Source: Caldilineaceae bacterium
Lineage (GTDB): Bacteria > Chloroflexota > Anaerolineae > Caldilineales > Caldilineaceae
Assembly: GCA_019637685.1 (NCBI GenBank)
Contig: JAHBVF010000002.1
Location: forward strand, 124,001-188,000
Direction of reading: 5' to 3'
DNA length: 64,000 bases
Positions 8,887 to 16,402 of the stretch are shown here, one piece after another (within the stretch, counting starts at the first letter, position 1; every line of letters begins with the position of its first letter). The position numbers and the translations under genes were made by a program. Under the pieces are notes generated by a model, which saw nothing but the letters and a program-made list of their open reading frames with translations, did no database searches and was not told where the DNA came from.

Positions 8887-9716
8887 TCTTTCCACTGCAC
8901 GTCCACACCAGCAAAGCGTTTCTCCATCACCTGCAACGCTTCCGGGTTGTTGTCCATGAGAATGCAGTCCCGGCCCAGTTGAATGGCTGATTCGCCGAAA
9001 CTCCCGCTGCCCGCAAAGAAGTCGAGGAGCACATCGCCGGGCTGGGAATGGACCTTCACAATGCGGTCCAACACACCCCGGGGTTTTTGGGTGGGATAGC
9101 CGGTCTTTTCCCGGCCATTGGGGCTGACGATTGTGTGCCACCAGGTGTCTGTGGGGGTCTTGCCCCGGGCGGCTTTCTCTGCCCCCACCAGTTCGGGGGC
9201 CATATAGGGGATGCGGTCTACCTCTTCCAGATGGAATTGATACTGCTTGGGGTCTTTGCTGTACCAGAGGATATTGTCGTGCTTGGCAGGCCATTTTTTT
9301 TTGGTGCGTGCGCCGTAGTCGTAGGCCCAGATAATTTCGTTCTGGAATGAATCCCGCCCGAAGATGGAATCCAGCAGCACTTTGCAGTAGTGGACTTCCC
9401 GGTAGTCGATGTGAAAGAAGAGGCTGCCGTCTGGCTTGAGAAGGCGATGGGCTTCGTCCAGACGGGGTTCCAAAAACCCCAAAAAGTCATCAAAAGTGTC
9501 GTTATAGCCTTTGGTTCCGAGCGTTTCTGTGCGATACCGCTTGCCCTGAAAGCCCGTGCGATCTCCATCCGCGTCTTGGGTTGTGGAAATCTGCGTGCGG
9601 CTCTGGACTTTGCCTGTATTGAAGGGTGGATCGATGTAAATCAGGTCTACCGAAGCCGAAGGCAGGTCTCTTAAAGCAGGCAGATTGTCGCCGAAATAAA
9701 CGGTCAGTTTTGCCAC
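8868..9716 (-). CDS. Site-specific DNA methyltransferase (N6-adenine or N4-cytosine), orphan
   Basis: 282 residues from GTG 9716. Catalytic motif IV IYIDPPFNTG comes first (about residues 29-38) and the SAM motif DFFAGSGSFGESAIQLGR near residue 245, i.e. the beta-class order. The middle (PELVGAEKAARGKTPTDTWW, ...TGYPTQKPRGVLDRIV) is the usual region with TQKP. No restriction endonuclease or specificity subunit is adjacent, so it looks solitary. The start lacks a clear ribosome site and follows a repeat-rich gap. The last codons come from the palindrome at 8842-8886. Confidence 0.9.
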   Translation of the reverse strand: MAKLTVYFGDNLPALRDLPSASVDLIYIDPPFNTGKVQSRTQISTTQDADGDRTGFQGKRYRTETLGTKGYNDTFDDFLGFLEPRLDEAHRLLKPDGSLFFHIDYREVHYCKVLLDSIFGRDSFQNEIIWAYDYGARTKKKWPAKHDNILWYSKDPKQYQFHLEEVDRIPYMAPELVGAEKAARGKTPTDTWWHTIVSPNGREKTGYPTQKPRGVLDRIVKVHSQPGDVLLDFFAGSGSFGESAIQLGRDCILMDNNPEALQVMEKRFAGVDVQWKDVKREM

Positions 9717-9720
9717 AGGA

Positions 9721-9761
9721 TTCTTGTTTTTCTTTGTGTCGTCGTGCCTTTGTGGTTTGGC
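9721..9761. repeat. CACAAAG-type intergenic repeat
   Basis: On the minus strand CCACAAAGGCACGACGACA and then CAAAGAAAAACAAG: short purine-rich CACAAAG/CACGACG units. A similar CACAAAGCCAC sequence is at 19514-19572. Family resemblance is judged by eye. Confidence 0.45.
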
Positions 9762-9773
9762 CTATTGCCACCC

Positions 9774-10478
9774 CTAAAACCCCAAATAAGCTTCCACCAC
9801 TTGGGGATCGACCAGCAGTGTCTTGGCGTCGCCACTCAGCCGGATGGACCCGGTCTCCATCACATAGCCCCGGTGAGCCACTCGCAGCGCGGCCTGGGCG
9901 TTCTGTTCCACCAGCAGAATTGTCGTGCCCTGGCTGTTGATCTCCAGAATAATCTGGAAAATCTGCTCCACCAGAATCGGGGCCAGCCCCATTGAGGGTT
10001 CGTCCAACAACAGAATCTGCGGGCGGGCCATCATTGCCCGGCCCATGGCCAGCATCTGCTGCTCGCCCCCAGAGAGCGTGCCGCCGGGCTGTTTCAGCCG
10101 TTCTTGCAGCCGGGGGAAAAGGGTCAGCACCCGCTCGTAATCGGACGCGATACCGCCGGTATCGTTGCGGTTGAACGCACCCATTTCCAGATTTTCCTGC
10201 ACAGTCAGCCGGGCAAAAATTTTGCGCCCCTCTGGCGACTGGACAACACCGCGACGGGCGACGATATGCGCGGGCAGGTGGTCAATGCGCTCGCCTTCCA
10301 AAAAGACAGTACCTGTCGTGGGCGTCAAAATGCCGCTGATCGTATTGAGCGTCGTCGTCTTGCCCGCGCCATTGGAGCCGATGAGCGTGACGATTTCGCC
10401 CTGCTCCACAGTCAGGGAGATGCCCTTCAGCGCGTGAATGCGGTCATAATACGTGTGAATGTTTTCTAGGGTTAGCAT
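9774..10478 (-). CDS. livF: Branched-chain amino acid ABC transporter, ATP-binding subunit
   Basis: 234 residues. Walker A GSNGAGKTTT, Q-loop near VVQSPEGRKIFARLTV, signature LSGGEQQMLAMGRAMM, Walker B ILLLDEPSMGLAP and the H-region LVEQNAQ (Gln instead of His is common in LivF). Ends VVEAYLGF as LivF does. In the minus-strand order livK-livH-livM-livG-(four-helix gene)-livF it is cut off from livG by an inserted gene, and no Shine-Dalgarno is visible ahead of ATG 10478. Confidence 0.93.
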   Translation of the reverse strand: MLTLENIHTYYDRIHALKGISLTVEQGEIVTLIGSNGAGKTTTLNTISGILTPTTGTVFLEGERIDHLPAHIVARRGVVQSPEGRKIFARLTVQENLEMGAFNRNDTGGIASDYERVLTLFPRLQERLKQPGGTLSGGEQQMLAMGRAMMARPQILLLDEPSMGLAPILVEQIFQIILEINSQGTTILLVEQNAQAALRVAHRGYVMETGSIRLSGDAKTLLVDPQVVEAYLGF

Positions 10479-10484
10479 AGGATT

Positions 10485-10517
10485 AATAGTGAATGATGAA
10501 TAGCGAATAGTGAATGG
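10485..10517. repeat. Left inverted repeat flanking the four-helix-bundle gene
   Basis: 33 bp that match the reverse complement of 10912-10944 at 26 of 33 positions. AATAGTGAATGATGAATAGC at its start. It lies between the end of the four-helix gene and the livF start. Confidence 0.7.
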
Positions 10518-10526
10518 CTAAGGACG

Positions 10527-10889
10527 TTAACGACGTTGAGCCGCTGCCGCAGTCTTTATACTTGCGCCAATAATGCGCCCCAACTGTTCAGATTCACCCA
10601 AGACGGGGGCTATTTCTTCGGCTGGCAATAGACGGGCCAAGCGTATCATTTTCAGCCAGACCGTCGATTCGTTCAGTTCTTTCAGGCAGATGCGGAATTT
10701 ATGAATAAAATCACTGCGACTCTCGGCACTGCGTCCTTCGGAATAGTTGGGAGCAGGAGAGGTTCCGCTACGCAGCAGTTGACCGGCAATGTGGCGACCA
10801 GCAGGCGTCGGTGGAAGGCGGTCGCATAACTGAATCACCATTACTGCAAATTTGATCAGTCGGTCCTCCAGATCATCCCCTTTTGCCAT
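10527..10889 (-). CDS. Four-helix-bundle protein of the S23 / 23S rRNA intervening-sequence family
   Basis: 120 residues, all-helical by eye: LEDRLIKFAVMVIQLCDRLP, GRHIAGQLLRSGTSPAPNYSEG, SDFIHKFRICLKELNESTVW and a fourth C-terminal helix. The RSGTS..NYxEG and KELxES motifs are those of the S23/four-helix-bundle family (TIGR02436-like), first seen in ORFs inside 23S rRNA intervening sequences and related to the DGR accessory protein Avd; it is basic in part and suspected to bind nucleic acid. GGGAGGGG precedes ATG 10889. It sits inside the liv operon, same strand, framed by inverted repeats. No link to amino acid transport is known. Confidence 0.85.
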   Translation of the reverse strand: MAKGDDLEDRLIKFAVMVIQLCDRLPPTPAGRHIAGQLLRSGTSPAPNYSEGRSAESRSDFIHKFRICLKELNESTVWLKMIRLARLLPAEEIAPVLGESEQLGRIIGASIKTAAAAQRR

Positions 10890-10911
10890 AATCGTACCCC
10901 TCCCTCATTAA

Positions 10912-10944
10912 AAATTCGCTATTCTCTATTCACCATTTGCTATT
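10912..10944. repeat. Right inverted repeat flanking the four-helix-bundle gene; contains the livG stop
   Basis: Partner of 10485-10517. Read on the minus strand it encodes the last LivG residues (KIANGE) and its TAG stop, so the livG tail seems to be made from the repeat. Confidence 0.7.
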
Positions 10945-11738
10945 TTCTTCTCCGTCCCGCCCGATGTATCCAAAAATATCCCCGGCCCCAAATAGGCTTC
11001 GACTACGCGGGGATCGGCCCGAACTTCCGCGGGTTTGCCCTCGGCGATCTTCTTGCCGTAGTCCAGCACAGTGATATGGTCGGAAACACTCATGACCACC
11101 TTCATGTCGTGTTCGATCAGCAGAACCGTTATGCCCATTTGATCCCGCAGGCGATGGACCAGATCCATCATGGCCTCAGTCTCCCTTGGATTCATCCCCG
11201 CGGCTGGCTCGTCCAGCAACAAAAGTTTGGGATCGCTGCCCATGGCCCGAGCGATCTCCAGCAACCGCTGTTCGCCATAGGGCAGGTTCTTGGCGATTAT
11301 GTCCCCCTTGCCCTCCAGCCCGACAAAGGCCATCATATCCCGGGCCTTCTTTTCGGCCCTCCGTTCCTCGGCCACCTGGGACGGGATGCGGAAAATTGCG
11401 CCCAAAGGCGTGGCTTTCATGCGCACATGCTGGCCCACCAATACATTTTCCAGGGCTGTCATGCCACCGAAGAGGCGAATATTCTGATAAGTGCGGGTCA
11501 TACCTGTCCCGGCGATCTGATCCGGGCGCAACCCGACCAGGGGCTTGCTGTCAAAGATGATCGTACCGATCTCTGGTTGATACAGGCCGGTCAGGCAGTT
11601 GAAGAAGGTGGTCTTGCCCGCGCCGTTGGGGCCGATCAGGCTGGCGATGGACTTCTCCTCGATGCTGAAATCCACATGATCCACGGCCACGAGACCGCCG
11701 AATATTTTGGTGACCTGGCGTGCTTCGAGTAAAGGCAT
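10926..11738 (-). CDS. livG: Branched-chain amino acid ABC transporter, ATP-binding subunit
   Basis: 270 residues. Walker A GPNGAGKTTFFNCLTG, LPYGEQRLLEIARAM (LivG has YGxQR rather than LSGGQ), Walker B LLLLDEPAAGMNPRET, LIEHDMKVV. ATG 11738 shares one base with the livM stop (TGATG) and uses the GGAGG inside livM. The last ~20 residues after VEAYLGPG are not family-like and end inside an inverted repeat. Confidence 0.94.
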   Translation of the reverse strand: MPLLEARQVTKIFGGLVAVDHVDFSIEEKSIASLIGPNGAGKTTFFNCLTGLYQPEIGTIIFDSKPLVGLRPDQIAGTGMTRTYQNIRLFGGMTALENVLVGQHVRMKATPLGAIFRIPSQVAEERRAEKKARDMMAFVGLEGKGDIIAKNLPYGEQRLLEIARAMGSDPKLLLLDEPAAGMNPRETEAMMDLVHRLRDQMGITVLLIEHDMKVVMSVSDHITVLDYGKKIAEGKPAEVRADPRVVEAYLGPGIFLDTSGGTEKKIANGE

Positions 11739-13471
11739 CAGGCATCACCTCCGGGCGTGGCGTGGGCTGGCTTGGGGAAGTCGGAGGGTGGGTCGGCGTC
11801 CGTGGCATCCTCGTTGTGCAGTTCTCGTCTACGCCGGGCGGAGGGCAGGAAGCCCTCGGGACGCACGATCATCATGATGATCAGCAGGGCGGCGAAGGTG
11901 ACGATGCGGAATTCGTCTACCCCCCGCAGCACTTCGGGCAGACCCTTGAGGGCAATGGCCCCCAGCACCACGCCAGGAATGCTGCCCATGCCGCCCACGA
12001 TGATCAACGAAAGGGCGTCGATGGAGACAAAGAGGGAGAAATTTTCTGGGAAGATATTGACCTGGCGAGCGGCATAAAGCTGTCCGGCAAACCCGGCGAA
12101 CATGGCCCCGATGGCAAAGGCCAACAGTTTGGTCTGCACCAAATTGATGCCCGTGGCCTGGGCCACATCTTCGTCTTCCCGCAGGGCCTCCCAGGCCCGT
12201 CCCAGGCGGGAGTTGTTGAGCCGTTGGGCCACAAAGGCCACCAAAGTCGACCCTAGCAGGGCCAGGATGAAGATGTCCCTGGGGTTGCCCATGCTATAGC
12301 CGACCAGGGTGGGAGGGGAAATATTGAGCAGACCCCGAGGCCCGTTGGTCAGCGGCCCCAGATTTAGCATAAAAAGACGGATGATCTCGCCAAAACCCAG
12401 GGTGACAATGGCCAGATAATCCCCCCGTAACCGCAACACAGGGATACCCAGAAGCACCCCGCCCAATCCCGCCGCCAGCATGGAGACAGGGATGGCCACC
12501 CAAAAGCCCAGCAAAGGGGTGTTGGGGTTCACGCCCAGGCTGACCAGCCACTCGGTGATCAACGGCGACGAGAAGGGCGCGGCCACAAAGGCGTACATAT
12601 AGGCCCCGATGGCGAAAAAGGCCACATAGCCCAGGTCTAGCAGACCGGCGTAGCCCACCACAATATTCAGCCCCAGCCCCATCATCACAAAGATGAAGAC
12701 CATGCCCATCACGGAATTCTGGAATTGGTCCAGGGTGAAGGGCAGATAGGCAATGGAGGCCAGGAGCAGCCCAACCACAATGCGACTTTCCCAGCCCGAT
12801 TTGGTGATGCGGGTGATGGCCAGACCGGTCCCGACCGCAAGCATAGTGGCCAGCAGGCGATAGGTGCCTTCGCTTTGGCCGCCTATGTCGATGCCTGGTA
12901 TGCCCATGTAGAGTACCAAGCCCATGAGCACAAAGGGAAAGGCAATAAAAAACCAACGTGCGCCGGGTATTTTCAGGGGGCGGGCTGTCTTGGCCGCCCC
13001 GCTACGGTTGATCAGGATCAGCAGCCCGGCCACCAATCCGGCGGCGGTCATCATGCCCACCATCACGGCGTAGGCGCTGAGGGGGACTTCGCCCTTGAGA
13101 ATGGTCCCGGCACTCACGCCGCTGAGGGCGGCCATGTTGAGGGGCACAATTTTATCGAACACCGGCTGAATTTTGGTTCCGCTGCCCAGGGCTGTGTTGA
13201 AGGCCCAGATCAGTCCGGTGGTCAACACCCCCGTGGTTAGTCCCGCGGCGATGCTGTTGCCTAAAATTTGGGCGGCTGAGCGGGTGTTGCTCCCCCCGGC
13301 GGCCGGCTGGCGCAACACCGCAAAGAACAAAATGCCCATCAGAATCGACAGGATCAGGAAGGCGGCGTCTCCCAAGCGGGTGGGCAGACCGATCAGGATC
13401 AAATAGACCAGGAGACCAAAGGCGATCAGTCCTTTTTCTACACCTCGTCGGTAGGCAAATTGAGTAGTCAT
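11738..13471 (-). CDS. livM: Branched-chain amino acid ABC transporter permease with long N-terminal membrane extension
   Basis: 577 residues; LivM is usually 320-425. The core from about residue 255 (FVMMGLGLNIVVGYAGLLDL, GFGEIIRLFMLNLGPLTNGP, INLVQTKLLAFAIGAMFAGF, GGMGSIPGVVLG) is typical. The first ~240 residues contain about six further hydrophobic segments separated by a loop with PLNMAAL...GEVPLSAYA and match nothing I recognise. Sits 1 nt after livH. Confidence 0.92.
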   Translation of the reverse strand: MTTQFAYRRGVEKGLIAFGLLVYLILIGLPTRLGDAAFLILSILMGILFFAVLRQPAAGGSNTRSAAQILGNSIAAGLTTGVLTTGLIWAFNTALGSGTKIQPVFDKIVPLNMAALSGVSAGTILKGEVPLSAYAVMVGMMTAAGLVAGLLILINRSGAAKTARPLKIPGARWFFIAFPFVLMGLVLYMGIPGIDIGGQSEGTYRLLATMLAVGTGLAITRITKSGWESRIVVGLLLASIAYLPFTLDQFQNSVMGMVFIFVMMGLGLNIVVGYAGLLDLGYVAFFAIGAYMYAFVAAPFSSPLITEWLVSLGVNPNTPLLGFWVAIPVSMLAAGLGGVLLGIPVLRLRGDYLAIVTLGFGEIIRLFMLNLGPLTNGPRGLLNISPPTLVGYSMGNPRDIFILALLGSTLVAFVAQRLNNSRLGRAWEALREDEDVAQATGINLVQTKLLAFAIGAMFAGFAGQLYAARQVNIFPENFSLFVSIDALSLIIVGGMGSIPGVVLGAIALKGLPEVLRGVDEFRIVTFAALLIIMMIVRPEGFLPSARRRRELHNEDATDADPPSDFPKPAHATPGGDA

Positions 13472-13472
13472 G

Positions 13473-14543
13473 TTAGGCCCTCTTTTTGCTGAGCACTTCG
13501 CCGAAGATACCCGACGGGCGGAAGATCAGGATCAGCACCAGAACCGAGAAGGCGATGATGTCCTTGTACTGGTTGGGGATACCCAGGGCACTAGGCCCCA
13601 GAGCTTCGATCAGCCCCAAAATCAAGGCCCCAAACATGGCCCCAGGAATGTTGCCGATGCCGCCCAACACTGCGGCGGTGAAGGCTTTCAGCCCCGGAAT
13701 GAAGCCGCTGTTAAATTTCATCACCGTGTTGTGGAAGCCCAACATTACGCCGGCTGCCCCGGCCAAGGCCGAACTGAGGATGAAGGTGGCTACAATCACC
13801 TTGTTCACGTCCACGCCCATAAGCGCGGCGGTGTCTTTGTCTTCGGCCACGGCCCGCATGGCCCGGCCCAGTTTTGTGCGTTGGATGATGATATACAGTC
13901 CCACCATCAGCAGCACTGAGGTAAAGAAGATGATGGCCCCGGTATAGGAAACGTTGACCACGGCACCAATTTTGAAACTGCCGGCGATCATATCCGGTTT
14001 GCGATAGCTGAGGGGGTTGACGCCAAAGATGAGCAGTACGGAATATTGCAGAAAGAGGGAGGCCCCAATGGCACTGATTAGGGGAACCAGCCGGGGCGCA
14101 CGCCGCAGAGGGCGATAGGCCAATCGTTCCAGCGCGACGCCCGTGGCCACGGACCCCAACATGCCTGCGCCCATAATTAACAACAGGGCGATGAAGACGA
14201 ATGCGGGTGGCCCGTCGATCCAGCCTAAATAGGTGAAGAATTGCAGGGCGAAGAAGCCGGTGACACCCCCCAACATCATCACCTCGCCGTGGGCAAAGTT
14301 GATCATAAAAAGGATGCCATAGATCAATGTGTAGCCCAGGGCCACCAGGGCATAAACCCCGCCCAATACCAGCCCATTGATCGCTTGGGTGGCCCAGAAG
14401 GAGGCCGGATACCCCTCGGCGATGCCCACGGTCCACACCCGCCACGCCACCAGGGCGAGGATCACTGCCCCCATCAGCCAGATCAGGTAGCGGCTGTTGT
14501 CCCGACGTCTGATCTGCTGATGCGCTGTTGCCCTACTTGCCAT
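13473..14543 (-). CDS. livH: Branched-chain amino acid ABC transporter permease
   Basis: 356 residues, eight or more hydrophobic helices. INGLVLGGVYALVALGYTLI, INFAHGEVMMLGG, RAMRAVAEDKDTAALMGVDV (the cytoplasmic EAA-like loop) and GGIGNIPGAMFGALILGLIE are characteristic. An N-terminal ~25-residue polar tail precedes the first helix. It follows livK after a strong hairpin (14682-14724). Confidence 0.94.
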   Translation of the reverse strand: MASRATAHQQIRRRDNSRYLIWLMGAVILALVAWRVWTVGIAEGYPASFWATQAINGLVLGGVYALVALGYTLIYGILFMINFAHGEVMMLGGVTGFFALQFFTYLGWIDGPPAFVFIALLLIMGAGMLGSVATGVALERLAYRPLRRAPRLVPLISAIGASLFLQYSVLLIFGVNPLSYRKPDMIAGSFKIGAVVNVSYTGAIIFFTSVLLMVGLYIIIQRTKLGRAMRAVAEDKDTAALMGVDVNKVIVATFILSSALAGAAGVMLGFHNTVMKFNSGFIPGLKAFTAAVLGGIGNIPGAMFGALILGLIEALGPSALGIPNQYKDIIAFSVLVLILIFRPSGIFGEVLSKKRA

Positions 14544-14681
14544 AAGTCACTCGATTTTCTGAAACATGGCTCTATTGTCTTGCCGGGGAGCCAATCATGT
14601 GAAAAAAAGTAATAATTGCGACAGTCGATAACACTTGCCGGGGTTAATCATTCGGACGGGGATGTGACGGGTGTACTTGCT

Positions 14682-14724
14682 AGAACGGGGTGGGCAGAAC
14701 TGCGCGTTCCACCCACCCCGTTCT
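14682..14724. terminator. Hairpin between livK and livH
   Basis: Perfect 13-bp stem AGAACGGGGTGGG (14682-14694) with CCCACCCCGTTCT (14712-14724), loop 17 nt. No T-run on the minus strand, so it more likely protects livK mRNA or partly stops transcription, giving more binding protein than permease. Confidence 0.75.
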
Positions 14725-14745
14725 CTGTTCATCTACGAATTTCGC

Positions 14746-16068
14746 CTACTTCATTCCGAAGCCAGAAACCTGCACAAACTCGCCGTTCTCGACACGGGAG
14801 ATTTGAATGCCACCGGCACCACATTCGCCGATATCGTTGCAGGTCATAGAACCGGTCAACCCCGTCAAATCCTTCGTGGCTCGGATAGCCTTGATCAGGG
14901 CCTCTCGATCAATCACCAGACTGCCGGAAGCATCGACCTCGGCCACCTGCTTGATGGCATTGGCAATCAGCATGACCGAATCATAGGACTGGCCGTCGTA
15001 CGGTCCCAGAGGCTCCGCACCGTATTTGTCTGTGTACCGCTGACGGAATGCGTTGTACATATCCGCCTGCACGTCGCCGATAGGCTTGGACATGTAAGCA
15101 CCCTCGGCTGCGGCCCCGGCGGTGTCCAGATACTGCTGGGTGAAGGCGCCATCGTCGCTCATGAAGAGGGCGTCTTCCAGGCCTGGGGTCTCTTTCATCT
15201 GCTGAGTGATAAGGGCTGCCTCGGTGGAGTAGCCGCCAAAAAAGACCAATTCAGGACCGTTGGCCGCAATCTTGGCCAGGGCTGCCCGGAAATCTGTCTC
15301 GCCCACCTGACCACCTTCCACGCCAGTGACCTCGCCGCCAAGAGCCTCAAAGGCAGTCTGCAGGAGTTCGACCAGTCCCAGACCGTAGTCCCCGTTGTCG
15401 TGCATCAGCGCGATCTTTTTGATGCCCAGGACATTGAAGAGATAATCGGCGTCTGTGTTGGCCTGCAGTTGGTCGGTCAACACGACCCGGTTACAGCTAT
15501 CGCAGTCCTCAGACAGGACACTGGGGTTGGTGGCGCTGGGCGTCACAAAGGGAATGCGGGCCGCAAGCAGGATGGGCTTCAGGCCCAAGGTTTCGCCGGA
15601 GCACATGCCGCCAGTCACCGCCACGATGGAGGAATCCGCAGCAAACTTGTTGGCCACGTTGGTGGCGATGGAGCCGTCACAGCCGCCGTCCTGCATGTCC
15701 AGTTCGAGCATGAACCCGTCAATGCCGCCAGCCGCGTTGAGATCGTCGACGGCAACCTGAGCGGATTGGGCGATGTCACTGCCCATTTCGGGGATGGGGC
15801 CGGTCAAGCCCGAAGAGCCACCAAGACGGATGACGCCACCGGCGGGGATCACGACCTTGCCGGTCATATCGGCAGCCGGGGCGGCAGGTGCTTCGGCCGC
15901 AGGTGCTTCGGTGGCAGGCGCTTCAGCGGCAGGTGCTTCAGTTGTCTTGGCTTCTGCGGCCGTGGGCTGCTCCGCGGGGGCTGCTGCGGGCTGGGCTGGC
16001 GCTGGGCACGCGGCCAAAATCAGCGACAACACCAATAATAGAGCCAATAGAGGTGTGCGGCGTTGCAT
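14746..16068 (-). CDS. livK: Branched-chain amino acid ABC transporter, substrate-binding lipoprotein
   Basis: 440 residues from ATG 16068 (AAGGAGAAG before it). Lipoprotein signal: basic QRR, hydrophobic stretch, lipobox LILAAC, then an Ala/Pro/Glu-rich linker of ~45 residues with repeats of EAPAA. The periplasmic-binding type I fold follows: IRLGGSSGLTGPIPEMG, VAVDDLNAAGG, MCSGETLGLKPIL, PFVTPSATNP, ALMHDNGDYG, QVGETDFRAALAKI. First gene of the liv operon. The exact ligand cannot be read from sequence. Confidence 0.93.
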   Translation of the reverse strand: MQRRTPLLALLLVLSLILAACPAPAQPAAAPAEQPTAAEAKTTEAPAAEAPATEAPAAEAPAAPAADMTGKVVIPAGGVIRLGGSSGLTGPIPEMGSDIAQSAQVAVDDLNAAGGIDGFMLELDMQDGGCDGSIATNVANKFAADSSIVAVTGGMCSGETLGLKPILLAARIPFVTPSATNPSVLSEDCDSCNRVVLTDQLQANTDADYLFNVLGIKKIALMHDNGDYGLGLVELLQTAFEALGGEVTGVEGGQVGETDFRAALAKIAANGPELVFFGGYSTEAALITQQMKETPGLEDALFMSDDGAFTQQYLDTAGAAAEGAYMSKPIGDVQADMYNAFRQRYTDKYGAEPLGPYDGQSYDSVMLIANAIKQVAEVDASGSLVIDREALIKAIRATKDLTGLTGSMTCNDIGECGAGGIQISRVENGEFVQVSGFGMK

Positions 16069-16402
16069 AAACTTCTCCTTTTGGTGAAAAATACACAAAA
16101 ATAGACTACTATATCATGCGGTTTGCTATACTGCACAAGCTGTACAAATCTGCCAAAACACCAATTTTGAGGACGCTACACGGGGAATCAAATATTTTGC
16201 ACCCTCGAAAAGGTAACGGATTTATATTAGAAGAGGGATCGACAATTGTCAAAATAGGTGTAGTCGACTTTCATCAAACTGCCATTTTCTGCTCTGCGGA
16301 AGGCGCTCCCAGCCTATGGCAATAGAGAGTGCGTATGGTATAATCGCCGCTATGTGTCTCGTCTCTATCGAGACAACTTTCGTTTTGTATAGGGTTTCTG
16401 CA
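16069..16402. other. Divergent intergenic region livK / ABC-F with a -10 box for the ABC-F gene
   Basis: 334 bp, AT-rich. TATAAT at 16339-16344 on the plus strand, with TGGCAA-like sequence about 17 nt upstream, would start the ABC-F transcript with a leader of ~50 nt. Leftward, TATAGT-like boxes occur near 16105-16130 for livK but none is convincing. Nothing else recognised. Confidence 0.5.

Noticed and set aside
8868..9716. Restriction-modification system around the methyltransferase
   Set aside because: Neighbours are rdgB and livF; no endonuclease or specificity gene is seen.
14671..16038. 455-codon open frame on the plus strand
   Set aside because: Antisense of the liv binding-protein gene, whose signal peptide and fold are clear.
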